A stretch of DNA of 8,576 nt from Pseudobdellovibrionaceae bacterium (GCA_014376325.1 JACMRP010000238.1:1-8576), one strand, 5' to 3'; positions 1-5,901 are shown, counted from the stretch's first letter. Notes: generated from the letters alone by a model not told the origin. Program-made: numbers and translations.

Positions 1-6
1 AAATAA

Positions 7-669
7 TTAAAACATCTTTACCGCGAAGAACATTCCTTCTTTCGTCGGTAGAAGAACGCTGTCGTAAAGGGTCGGGTCTGCAAGTCGTTTGTTAAATTCT
101 TGCATGACCCTGACCTGTTTGTCGTTGAAGCTCTGGCTTTGACCTTCGTTTTCTCCCCAGACCGCGCCGCTTAAAAAAACATTGTCGGCCGCGATCAATC
201 CGCCCGGTCGCACATTTTTTTCGGCCCACGCTAAATAGTCCCCGTACGCGGCTTTATTCCCATCGATGAAAACTCCATCGAAGGGCCCACTCTTTTTTAC
301 GGCTTCTAAAGTAACTCGAGCATCGCCGACAATCACGTGAACGTGCTTCGCAGAGGGATGGCCGCTTAAGGCTTCGATCGCTTTCTTCGCGTGCAAATCC
401 GTTTTCTCTAGCGTCCAAAGTTCTCCCTGCCCGCCCATGCCTTCGACTATGTACTGCGCAGAAAGACCGGTCAGAGTTCCAATTTCAACAAACTTGCGAC
501 ACTCGTGCGTGCGCACCATGAAGGCCAGCAGATGACCTTCGGAAGGTGAGATGCATATTTTGCCGAGGCCGAGCTCTTCCGCAAAGGTGCGGGACTTTCG
601 TTTACTAAGCGCTTCGGCCGAAGCGAGAGATTCAATATAAGTTTGGGCTTTCGGAATATCTATGCGCAT
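7..669 (-). CDS. SAM-dependent O-methyltransferase, caffeoyl-CoA/catechol type
   Basis: This 220-residue cytoplasmic protein should transfer a methyl group from S-adenosylmethionine to a hydroxyl of a small acceptor, with a divalent metal as cofactor. Visible motifs are the SAM-binding loop VEIGTLTGLSA (61-71), the acidic E87 after beta 2, GDAR (114-117), FIDGNK (133-138) with the K-x2-Y-x2-Y pattern K138/Y141/Y144, and ADN (160-162). D135, D161 and N162 correspond to the metal ligands of the family. Length is normal for this small bacterial group. The ATG at 669 lacks a clear Shine-Dalgarno, but the N-terminal helical region typical of the family is complete from it. The gene is divergent from the HAD gene, separated by 54 bp. 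The natural acceptor cannot be told from sequence; the family accepts catechols, CoA esters and flavonoids in different organisms. The family call is secure, the substrate open. Confidence 0.9.
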   Translation of the reverse strand: MRIDIPKAQTYIESLASAEALSKRKSRTFAEELGLGKICISPSEGHLLAFMVRTHECRKFVEIGTLTGLSAQYIVEGMGGQGELWTLEKTDLHAKKAIEALSGHPSAKHVHVIVGDARVTLEAVKKSGPFDGVFIDGNKAAYGDYLAWAEKNVRPGGLIAADNVFLSGAVWGENEGQSQSFNDKQVRVMQEFNKRLADPTLYDSVLLPTKEGMFFAVKMF

Positions 670-689
670 ACGTTAGAAATAGCACAGGC

Positions 690-718
690 TTGACCGAAGA
701 CGCACGAGAAACTAAAAT
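690..718 (+). promoter_or_regulatory. Sigma-70-type promoter of the HAD gene (probably leaderless)
   Basis: TTGACC (690-695) is followed by exactly 17 bases and then TAAAAT (713-718). Each box matches the sigma-70 consensus at five of six positions. Transcription would normally begin about 6-8 bases after the -10 box, at 724-726, which is the ATG of the HAD gene itself. Confidence 0.7.
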
Positions 719-723
719 GAAAT

Positions 724-1389
724 ATGATTTTACCGCTCCTGATCTTCGACCTCGATGGCACATTGATCGACTCCGCTCCAGACATCGCGGTGGCGCTGAA
801 TAAAACTTTATCGCATCACGGAAAGCCAAACGTTTCTTTCGAAGTGGTTGTCGCCCACATTGGCGATGGGCTCCGCAAACTGCTCGCTGATTTTTTCCCC
901 GAATATGTCGGGGCATCTGCAGCTGAATACAAACACGTTGAAGACATGTTCCTGGAAACTTACGAAGAAGAGATGTACCACAACACAAAACCGTTTCCGG
1001 GCGTCTTGCAGTTCTTGAACCACTACGAAGGCCCGATGGGCATCGTGACGAACAAAAACGAAGATCCCGCGCGCAAAATTATTCGGCACTTGGGCCTAGA
1101 CAAGATTCCGTGGATCGGGATTTTTGGTGCGGATACTTTGGCCGAGCGCAAACCCCACCCGCTGCCGCTGTTTGAAATGATGAAGCGCGCCGATCGTGAT
1201 TCAGCGACGACTTTTATGATCGGCGACGGAACTCCGGACATGAAAGCGGCACGGGCCGCTGGGGTGGGATCGATCGCGGTTCGTTTTGGCTACACGAAGA
1301 TGGAAATCTTAGAAAGTTACGGCCCGGTCGCCATTTTAAACGACTACGCGGATCTTCAGAAACTGGTTTTGGGTCTGATTAATCGTTGA
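724..1389 (+). CDS. HAD-superfamily phosphatase, phosphoglycolate phosphatase-like
   Basis: A 221-residue cytoplasmic hydrolase of the HAD superfamily with a helical C1 cap, the layout of phosphoglycolate phosphatase (Gph) and beta-phosphoglucomutase. All four motifs are present. Motif I is FDLDGT, with nucleophile D9 and acid/base D11. Motif II is T109 in GIVTNK, motif III is K143 in ERKPHP, and motif IV is GDGTPD with D168 and D172. The residue after the motif IV GD is G, where Gph enzymes usually have S or T. The cap lies at about residues 16-88. The ATG at 724 must be the start: an in-frame TGA lies at 718-720, and the next possible start (TTG at 763) would remove the nucleophile. There is no Shine-Dalgarno, which fits the leaderless promoter directly upstream. 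Substrate is unproven; 2-phosphoglycolate salvage is the usual role of close relatives. The oppD gene follows after 56 bp. Confidence 0.88.
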   Translation: MILPLLIFDLDGTLIDSAPDIAVALNKTLSHHGKPNVSFEVVVAHIGDGLRKLLADFFPEYVGASAAEYKHVEDMFLETYEEEMYHNTKPFPGVLQFLNHYEGPMGIVTNKNEDPARKIIRHLGLDKIPWIGIFGADTLAERKPHPLPLFEMMKRADRDSATTFMIGDGTPDMKAARAAGVGSIAVRFGYTKMEILESYGPVAILNDYADLQKLVLGLINR

Positions 1390-1414
1390 TGCAAAGCTCT
1401 AGCCCCTGTATATG
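1386..1414 (+). promoter_or_regulatory. Possible promoter of the oppDF pair
   Basis: TTGATG (1386-1391), a 17-base spacer and TATATG (1409-1414) match the sigma-70 boxes at four of six positions each. The -35 box overlaps the HAD stop codon. Transcription would start near 1420 and give a short leader carrying the GGGAG ribosome-binding site at 1431-1435. A 6-bp inverted repeat, TAGCCC (1400-1405) and GGGCTA (1419-1424), surrounds the -10 box. It could be an operator or chance, and has no T-run to make it a terminator. oppDF could also be read through from the HAD promoter. Confidence 0.4.
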
Positions 1415-1445
1415 TTGAGGGCTAAATGGCGGGAGAAACCAAACC

Positions 1446-2453
1446 GTGAGTGACATAAGTTCAGACTATCTTTTAGAAGTTAAAAATCTGAAAACTCGAT
1501 TTACCACCGACGATGGCACTTTCTTCGCCGTGGACGACGTAAGTTTTACCCTGAAGAAGGGCGAAACCCTCGGAATCGTTGGCGAATCAGGTTGTGGGAA
1601 ATCGGTGACCTCCCTTTCGGTGATGGGCTTAATTCAGTCCCCAGGTCGCATCGAATCTGGCGAGATTAATTTTAACGGCAAAAATCTTCTGAAGGCGAAC
1701 GAATCGGAAATGCGCCACATTCGCGGAAACGATATCGCGATGATCTTTCAAGAACCGATGACCTCTTTGAACCCCGTTTACACCTGCGGCAACCAGATCG
1801 CCGAAGCGATTTCGGAACACAATCCAAAGTTATCGAATGCCAACGTTAAAAAACTTGCGATTGAAATGCTCCGCAAAGTCGGCATCCCCGCCCCGGAAAA
1901 ACGTTACGACGAATATCCGCATCAACTTTCAGGTGGTATGCGCCAACGTGTGATGATCGCGATGGCCATCAGCTGCGATCCAAAATTGCTGATTGCAGAC
2001 GAACCCACGACGGCGTTGGACGTAACGATTCAGGCGCAGATCCTCGATCTGATGCGCAAGTTGCAAAAAGATTTTAACGCCGGCATGATTTTGATCACCC
2101 ATGATTTGGGCGTGGTCGCAGAAATGTGCAAAGACGTTGTCGTCATGTACGCCGGCAAAGTTGTTGAGTACGGCACGGTGGAAGATATTTTTTATCGTCC
2201 GAAGCATCCATACACAAAAGGTTTGCTGGATTCGATTCCGCATTTTGAAACCGGTCACAAGTTAACGGAACTTAAAACTATCAAAGGGCTTGTTCCGAGC
2301 TTGCTGAATCTGCCGAAGGGCTGTCGTTATCAGGACCGCTGTCCGAATGTTCAAAATGACTGCCGCCAGGTTGAACCAAAATTATTGCTGATGCAGGATA
2401 AGCAGTACGCTGCTTGCTTCCATCCCGTTGGCACAGAGGGTTCCCGCTTATGA
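1446..2453 (+). CDS. oppD: Oligopeptide/dipeptide ABC transporter ATPase, OppD/DppD type
   Basis: One of the two cytoplasmic ATPases that power peptide import through an inner-membrane OppBC/DppBC permease. The 335-residue protein has the Walker A GESGCGKS (46-53), Q-loop Q102, signature LSGGMRQR (161-168), Walker B LLIADEP (181-187) with catalytic E186, D-loop at D192 and H-loop H219. The C-terminal oligopeptide-transporter domain has four cysteines, C293, C299, C306 and C324 (CX5CX6CX17C). Known OppD/DppD structures bind a [4Fe-4S] cluster in this region. The start is GTG with GGGAG ten bases upstream. The stop overlaps the oppF start (ATGA), so the two are translationally coupled. No permease or substrate-binding protein gene is within the window, so the partners must be encoded elsewhere. 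Dipeptide, oligopeptide or nickel specificity cannot be decided from the ATPase. Confidence 0.93.
   Translation: MSDISSDYLLEVKNLKTRFTTDDGTFFAVDDVSFTLKKGETLGIVGESGCGKSVTSLSVMGLIQSPGRIESGEINFNGKNLLKANESEMRHIRGNDIAMIFQEPMTSLNPVYTCGNQIAEAISEHNPKLSNANVKKLAIEMLRKVGIPAPEKRYDEYPHQLSGGMRQRVMIAMAISCDPKLLIADEPTTALDVTIQAQILDLMRKLQKDFNAGMILITHDLGVVAEMCKDVVVMYAGKVVEYGTVEDIFYRPKHPYTKGLLDSIPHFETGHKLTELKTIKGLVPSLLNLPKGCRYQDRCPNVQNDCRQVEPKLLLMQDKQYAACFHPVGTEGSRL
2435..2440 (+). promoter_or_regulatory. Ribosome-binding site fixing the oppF start
   Basis: AGAGGG lies 9 bases before the ATG at 2450, inside the end of oppD. It favours the ATG in the ATGA overlap over the upstream TTG at 2414, which would add 12 residues (beginning MLPSRWHRG) that do not resemble the family N-terminus. 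Confidence 0.7.
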
Positions 2454-3451
2454 GTGAATATCTTCTTGAAGTAGAAAATTTATTTAAGACCTTCCCGATT
2501 CACGGCGGAATTTTAAATCGCGAAATCGCGAGTGTTAAAGCCGTTTCCGGAGTCAGTTTTAAATTAAAAAAGGGCGAAACCCTGGGCTTAGTTGGCGAAT
2601 CCGGTTGCGGTAAGTCGACGCTCGGCCGCTGCTTGATCCGACTGATCGATTCCACTTCTGGCAGTGTTCGTTTCAACGGCAAAGACATCACGCACATCGA
2701 AGGCGAAGAGCTGCGCGAAATTCGCCGTAAGATTCAAATCATTTTTCAGGATCCCTACGCGAGCTTAAATCCGCGTATGACGATCGGCACGATTCTAGAA
2801 GAGCCGCTGATCATCCACAATTTGTATAAAACCGCGAACGAACGCAGAGACCGCATGGCAGAACTTGCAAGCTTAGTGGGCCTGCGGCCCGAAGCATTGA
2901 ACCGTTATCCCCACGAGTTTTCGGGTGGCCAACGTCAGCGTGTCGGCATTGCGCGCGCCCTCGCGGTAAACCCAGAATTGATTGTCTGTGATGAACCGGT
3001 GTCGGCCTTGGATGTTTCGATTCAGGCGCAAGTTTTAAACTTGCTGATGGAACTACAAAAGAAATTGGGACTGACTTACGTCTTCATCGCTCATGATCTT
3101 AAAGTGGTCGAACACGTATCTACCCAAGTTGCGGTGATGTACCTTGGTAAGATTGTAGAGATGTCCGAATCAGAAGAGCTTTACCGCAATCCGAAACATC
3201 CTTACACAAAAGCATTGTTGTCGGCGATTCCGATCCCGGATCCTCGTCGCAGCCGCGAAGAACGCATCATTCTTACCGGGGATGTGCCCAGTCCGATCAA
3301 TCCACCATCAGGCTGCCATTTTCACCCACGCTGCCCGATGGCCATCGAAGATTGCAAAAAGATCGTGCCACCTCTCGAGCTAAAGGCGACAGCGCACGTC
3401 GCCGCTTGCATCCGCGTTCCGCCAAGCAACGTCCTCGACGCGCACCCTTAG
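2450..3451 (+). CDS. oppF: Oligopeptide/dipeptide ABC transporter ATPase, OppF/DppF type
   Basis: Partner ATPase to OppD; the two form the nucleotide-binding heterodimer of the peptide importer. From the ATG at 2450 it has 333 residues. Motifs are Walker A GESGCGKS (49-56), Q-loop Q100 in [10 protein letters not shown], signature FSGGQRQR (157-164), Walker B LIVCDEP (177-183) with E182, D-loop D188 and H-loop H215. The [11 protein letters not shown] and FSGGQRQR forms and the extended N-terminal region before Walker A are typical of OppF/DppF rather than OppD. The C-terminal cysteines C289, C295, C302 and C320 have the same CX5CX6CX17C spacing as the upstream gene product, suggesting an iron-sulfur cluster in each subunit. 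The gene ends the pair: 440 bp without a clear protein gene follow, and a six-T run at 3486-3491 has no convincing hairpin before it. Confidence 0.93.
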   Translation: MSEYLLEVENLFKTFPIHGGILNREIASVKAVSGVSFKLKKGETLGLVGESGCGKSTLGRCLIRLIDSTSGSVRFNGKDITHIEGEELREIRRKIQIIFQDPYASLNPRMTIGTILEEPLIIHNLYKTANERRDRMAELASLVGLRPEALNRYPHEFSGGQRQRVGIARALAVNPELIVCDEPVSALDVSIQAQVLNLLMELQKKLGLTYVFIAHDLKVVEHVSTQVAVMYLGKIVEMSESEELYRNPKHPYTKALLSAIPIPDPRRSREERIILTGDVPSPINPPSGCHFHPRCPMAIEDCKKIVPPLELKATAHVAACIRVPPSNVLDAHP

Positions 3452-3520
3452 TTCTATTTAATTCTTTAGTGCTTCGGGTTCTGTCTTTTTTGTTGAGCCG
3501 TTAAAACTAGTTATTCGCCA

Positions 3521-3658
3521 ATGAAGTCATCGCTGCAAACAGACCTCGTTTCCATTGGGGACACTGTCCCAAATGCCCCTGATTTACGGATGCATCACGC
3601 ATCCGAAAAGATTGTCAGGGAGAAACTTATATCTCGTTTTCGAATCATTCAGAATTAA
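3521..3658 (+). CDS. Doubtful 45-codon ORF overlapping the structured RNA
   Basis: An ATG at 3521 opens a 45-residue frame beginning MKSSLQTDLVSIGD and ending FRIIQN before TAA at 3656-3658. It has no signal peptide, membrane segment or family motif that I recognise, and no Shine-Dalgarno precedes it (the upstream bases are TTATTCGCCA). It coincides with the 5' half of the candidate RNA, and the base pairing there explains the sequence better than coding does. I list it only because a dual-function RNA cannot be excluded. Confidence 0.15.
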   Translation: MKSSLQTDLVSIGDTVPNAPDLRMHHASEKIVREKLISRFRIIQN

Positions 3659-3684
3659 AAAAGTTTTAGGAGGCGTGATGCCTC
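3577..3684 (+). other. Pair of hairpins with complementary loops (kissing-loop candidate)
   Basis: Hairpin one has an outer stem CCCTGA (3577-3582) with TCAGGG (3615-3620), and an inner 7-bp stem CGGATGC (3587-3593) with GCATCCG (3599-3605) closing the 5-nt loop ATCAC. Hairpin two has GAGGC (3670-3674) with GCCTC (3680-3684) closing the 5-nt loop GTGAT. The loops are exact reverse complements, and the complementarity extends to nine bases (3592-3600 with 3673-3681). Both hairpins lie inside the long closing helix, on opposite arms of the interior. Confidence 0.5.
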
Positions 3685-3692
3685 ACCAGTAG
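3668..3692 (+). promoter_or_regulatory. Strong Shine-Dalgarno with four-codon mini-ORF in a hairpin
   Basis: AGGAGG (3668-3673) is the best Shine-Dalgarno match in the window. Four bases later an ATG (3678-3680) starts the frame M-P-H-Q and TAG (3690-3692). The Shine-Dalgarno forms the 5' side of the GAGGC/GCCTC hairpin, and the start codon straddles its loop GTGAT, the loop that can pair with ATCAC at 3594-3598. This may be a regulatory leader peptide, a ribosome stand-by site, or coincidence. Confidence 0.3.
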
Positions 3693-3722
3693 GGACGATG
3701 CCTGTTTGCAGTGAAGCCTTTA

Positions 3723-3891
3723 GAAAAAAAAGCCCATTCGGAGACATATCTCCCGGACCGCAAACACCTATCTTTGATCCTTCGATTTTTTGTCGAAGTT
3801 TTAGACGGCATCAAATCTTTTGCAGTTTTACTTTATGAGATTTCGAAATCTCCGATAAGTCCTTTAGTCGGGAAACCGGCTTGAGGAGCCT
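3723..3891 (+). promoter_or_regulatory. Structured 5' leader of the PilZ-domain gene
   Basis: No protein gene is seen here. In order there are: a GGAGA-CATA-TCTCC hairpin (3740-3753); CTTCGA (3780-3785) with TCGAAG (3793-3798) followed by four T's, at best a weak terminator; the perfect 16-bp palindrome GAGATTTCGAAATCTC (3837-3852); TCCGATAA (3851-3858), close to the sigma-28 -10 box GCCGATAA but without its -35 partner; a GTCGG-GAAA-CCGGC hairpin with a GNRA tetraloop (3867-3880); and the Shine-Dalgarno GAGGAG (3883-3888), only 3 bases from the ATG. CGGAGA at 3739-3744 can also pair with TCTCCG at 3849-3854, so alternative folds are possible. Confidence 0.4.
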
Positions 3892-4707
3892 ATGAAAACT
3901 GAAGGCAAACTGTGGGTCTTATTCGACTCTGCGAAAAATAAGAAGACGAAACCATTGTCCGTGGTCCAAGCCCAGATGATGATTTTAACTTTCAAATCTA
4001 GAGACATGGGGCGCTACCACATTTGGACTCCAGGCTGGAACGAATGGCTGCCGTTAACGGAGTATCTGCAAAGCGAACAAAAGCATTTCGTGAAGGCCCA
4101 ACCGCCAGAGCCTGTTCGCAAACCTAGAGAGCCAAGCCGAATGTTGAAATCGGTAGCGACTTCGCTGAAAGATCCAGAAAAAACCAGCAGTTCAATTCTA
4201 CGTTACACCGAAATGGCGCCGGAAGATGCCGCCCAGAACGTGGACTACGGCTACTTCTATAATGAATTTAACGGCGATGACTTGAGTCTTTCCGGCATAC
4301 CTGAAGAGCATGGAGTTAAAATTCGACTGAGTCAGAGCGACCTCGCTTCGCTAAAAGATCGCCGGGCGAATCCCCGTCATGATTTTAAAATTGAAGCGGT
4401 TTTGGTGACGAAGCGCGGAACCTCATTCAGAAGTTATTCTAGAAATATTTCGATGACCGGTACGCTGTTAGAAGACGAAGTTCCGAAAGATTTTTTTAAC
4501 AAACCTTTCGAGTTGATTCTGATTAACAAATTTGAAAAGGATTCGAGCGAAAATCGAGTTCACCTGACCGGCAGAATCATCGGCGATCTTTCGAACCCAA
4601 AACGGTTAGTCTTTCTGGGTCACACCGAAGAGTTGAGTCTAAAGCTAAAAAAATTGATCGACGATTACAATCTTCAGCAATCGAAACTCAGAAGAAACGG
4701 CGCCTAA
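3892..4707 (+). CDS. GYF_2-like/PilZ-domain protein, probable cyclic-di-GMP receptor
   Basis: A 271-residue protein with no signal peptide or membrane segment, so probably cytoplasmic. The N-terminus (about 5-60) resembles a GYF_2 domain: W8 near the start, then IWTPGWNEWLPLTEY (44-58), the tryptophan-rich W-x(3)-W-x(2)-W-x-P pattern of that protein-protein module. A proline- and charge-rich linker follows (about 68-115), with an aromatic patch YGYFYNEF (119-126). The C-terminal half (about 155-260) is a PilZ domain: RANPR (158-162) supplies the RxxxR motif, and NISMTG (185-190) supplies (D/N)xSxxG. Both cyclic-di-GMP-binding motifs are intact, so ligand binding is expected. The likely role is to relay cyclic-di-GMP levels to a partner bound by the N-terminal domain, for example in motility, gliding or adhesion. 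The gene stands alone behind the long structured region. The target is unknown. Confidence 0.82.
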   Translation: MKTEGKLWVLFDSAKNKKTKPLSVVQAQMMILTFKSRDMGRYHIWTPGWNEWLPLTEYLQSEQKHFVKAQPPEPVRKPREPSRMLKSVATSLKDPEKTSSSILRYTEMAPEDAAQNVDYGYFYNEFNGDDLSLSGIPEEHGVKIRLSQSDLASLKDRRANPRHDFKIEAVLVTKRGTSFRSYSRNISMTGTLLEDEVPKDFFNKPFELILINKFEKDSSENRVHLTGRIIGDLSNPKRLVFLGHTEELSLKLKKLIDDYNLQQSKLRRNGA

Positions 4708-4848
4708 AAGCGCGTTAGATTATTTATAAGAGAGTTGCCATCGTGCTCTCCGAAGGTCTGTGTATTTGGGGGTTCTAACTAGGGACTCTAGACGTGAGCC
4801 CGGGTCGATTGTTATCAAGATTTTTTTACTGGCAGCCGACTAGTAAGT

Positions 4849-5898
4849 ATGAAGAAACTAAAGTTGAGCTTCGCAATTGTTCCGGTTTTATTGGCAAGCT
4901 CAGGTTGTCAGCCGAAAAAAGTTGACGACGCTTCGAGCGCGACCCGCTACCTTTATATTCAAAGCGGGGGCTGCTTTGCCCCGACGGGTTTAACGGCATC
5001 CAATGCCTCTAAAACTATTTCTCGTATCAATTTAACGAATGGCACCGTCGACAGAACGATCGTCGACTATACCGCGAACTTAACCGACACGCCCGTCGCG
5101 ATCGCGCCCCTAGACGCCGACAATATTTACGTACTTATCGAAAATACCGGTGGCCGCCGAGTCGAAATTCTGAATAAAACTTCCGGTGCTTCGCAAAACT
5201 TTCTAGTGAACGGCACGGCTCTGACCGGCGTGGTCCGTTCGATGAATTTTGCTAGTGACGGCTCCATCATAATCAGCAAATCGAGTGCGGTAGAGCGCTT
5301 TTCATCCAGCAAAACTCGTCTTCCAAATACTGGAACTACTTTTATGAGCGCCCCAGCAGGTACTTGCGCAACCTCGACCAATGCAATCACGGCAACGGCG
5401 ATGACGAAGGCCGGCGACCTGATGTATGCTCACTCGTTTTCGTCAGCCTCTGCTAATAACCGAATCGGCATGACGACCGGTTCAGCGGCGGCGGCTTCGA
5501 CTTGTTACAATGGTTACGGTTCCCCAAATATCGCGGCTTTTCCAACGGCGATGGCTTACATCGGCAGCATGAACCATTTGTTAGTGGCTTATTCGAGCTC
5601 GACGATCGCGCTGAATCAAGTCATGGCTTACACCGTGGATGAAACGGCCCATACGATGACCCAAGCGGCTTCAGCCGCCTACAGCACAACGAGTGTCATT
5701 AACGGACCTACCGCCATTGCTTATGATTCAGCAACCGGCTTCGTCTACGTAGCGAATGGCACCACCGTCAACGCGAATTCGATTGAAAAGTTCACGTACG
5801 ATCCAACATCGCAAGCTCTGACCCGTGTCGGAACAACGCCTTTTTCATCCGCGACGGTGAATCACAATTGCATCAATTCGATGTTCGTCGGAATTTAA
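4849..5898 (+). CDS. Secreted lipoprotein with beta-propeller-like repeats
   Basis: A 349-residue exported lipoprotein of unknown function. Residues 1-19 form a signal peptide (KKLK, then the hydrophobic FAIVPVLLASSG), and C20 is the lipid-modified cysteine; the -3 position is S rather than the usual L. The mature part is rich in Ser, Thr, Ala and Asn. It contains recurrent strands such as NIYVLIENT, LLVAYSS and FVYVANGT, followed by N-x-(V/I)-x(2)-(Y/F)-T, as in YVTN/lactonase-type beta-propellers. Two units are clearly alike and lie end to end, about 235-289 and 290-339, roughly 55 residues apart. C42 near the first blade and C341 near the end could lock the ring by a disulfide; two further cysteines lie in the middle. 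No enzyme motif is visible. There is no clear promoter or Shine-Dalgarno in the 141 bp upstream. The gene converges on the response regulator with a 3-bp gap. Confidence 0.78.
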   Translation: MKKLKLSFAIVPVLLASSGCQPKKVDDASSATRYLYIQSGGCFAPTGLTASNASKTISRINLTNGTVDRTIVDYTANLTDTPVAIAPLDADNIYVLIENTGGRRVEILNKTSGASQNFLVNGTALTGVVRSMNFASDGSIIISKSSAVERFSSSKTRLPNTGTTFMSAPAGTCATSTNAITATAMTKAGDLMYAHSFSSASANNRIGMTTGSAAAASTCYNGYGSPNIAAFPTAMAYIGSMNHLLVAYSSSTIALNQVMAYTVDETAHTMTQAASAAYSTTSVINGPTAIAYDSATGFVYVANGTTVNANSIEKFTYDPTSQALTRVGTTPFSSATVNHNCINSMFVGI

Positions 5899-5901
5899 TT
5901 A

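Larger units (their letters stand above)
3522..3722 (+). ncRNA. Candidate structured RNA with a long rod-like closing helix
   Basis: Bases 3522-3558 pair with 3686-3722 in one constant register (position sum 7244). Of 37 positions, 27 are Watson-Crick and 5 are G-U pairs, with single mismatches only at 3527, 3529, 3543, 3545 and 3553. The core is CTGCAAACAG (3533-3542) against CTGTTTGCAG (3702-3711). On the opposite strand only 29 positions would pair, so the plus strand is moderately favoured as the RNA. The 127-nt interior holds a small GGAC/GTCC hairpin (3559-3569), a nested hairpin (3577-3620), an A/U-rich segment that can close through 3623-3628 with 3661-3666, and a GAGGC/GCCTC hairpin (3670-3684). 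Size (about 200 nt) and shape recall 6S RNA, but I see no diagnostic 6S sequence. RNase P, tmRNA and SRP consensus elements are absent. It could instead be the leader of the PilZ gene. No strong promoter is visible upstream. I am fairly sure of the structure, not of the class. Confidence 0.55.

Noticed and set aside
670..690. Minus-strand promoter for the methyltransferase (TATTTC just before the ATG)
   Set aside because: The -10 match is three of six and no -35 box is at the right distance.
1412..1453. Upstream mini-ORFs in the oppD leader (ATG at 1412, 13 codons; ATG at 1426, 7 codons, whose TGA overlaps the oppD GTG)
   Set aside because: Neither has a Shine-Dalgarno and both are short enough to be chance, though the stop-start overlap of the second is neat.
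2414..2449. Upstream TTG start for oppF adding 12 residues
   Set aside because: The ATG at 2450 overlaps the oppD stop in the classic ATGA form and has AGAGGG nine bases upstream; the extra residues do not match the family N-terminus.
3465..3491. Rho-independent terminator after oppF ending in six T's
   Set aside because: The bases before the T-run do not form a convincing GC-rich stem; the only match (ACCC with GGGT) has a loop of about 28 bases.
3522..3722. MITE or REP-type element with 37-bp terminal inverted repeats
   Set aside because: No target-site duplication is seen at the ends, the arms carry G-U pairs favouring one strand, and the interior has its own matched hairpins. A second genomic copy would reopen this.
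3522..3891. Class I or II cyclic-di-GMP riboswitch before the PilZ gene
   Set aside because: Tempting by context, but the conserved GEMM blocks (GGCAAACC and GACGCAAAGCC with CCGGCC) and the class II core are not found in order on either strand. An Infernal scan would settle it.
4695..4715. Terminator hairpin at the end of the PilZ gene (AACG-GCGC with GCGCGTT)
   Set aside because: The stem needs a bulge and is followed by AGATTATTT rather than a T-run; too weak to call.
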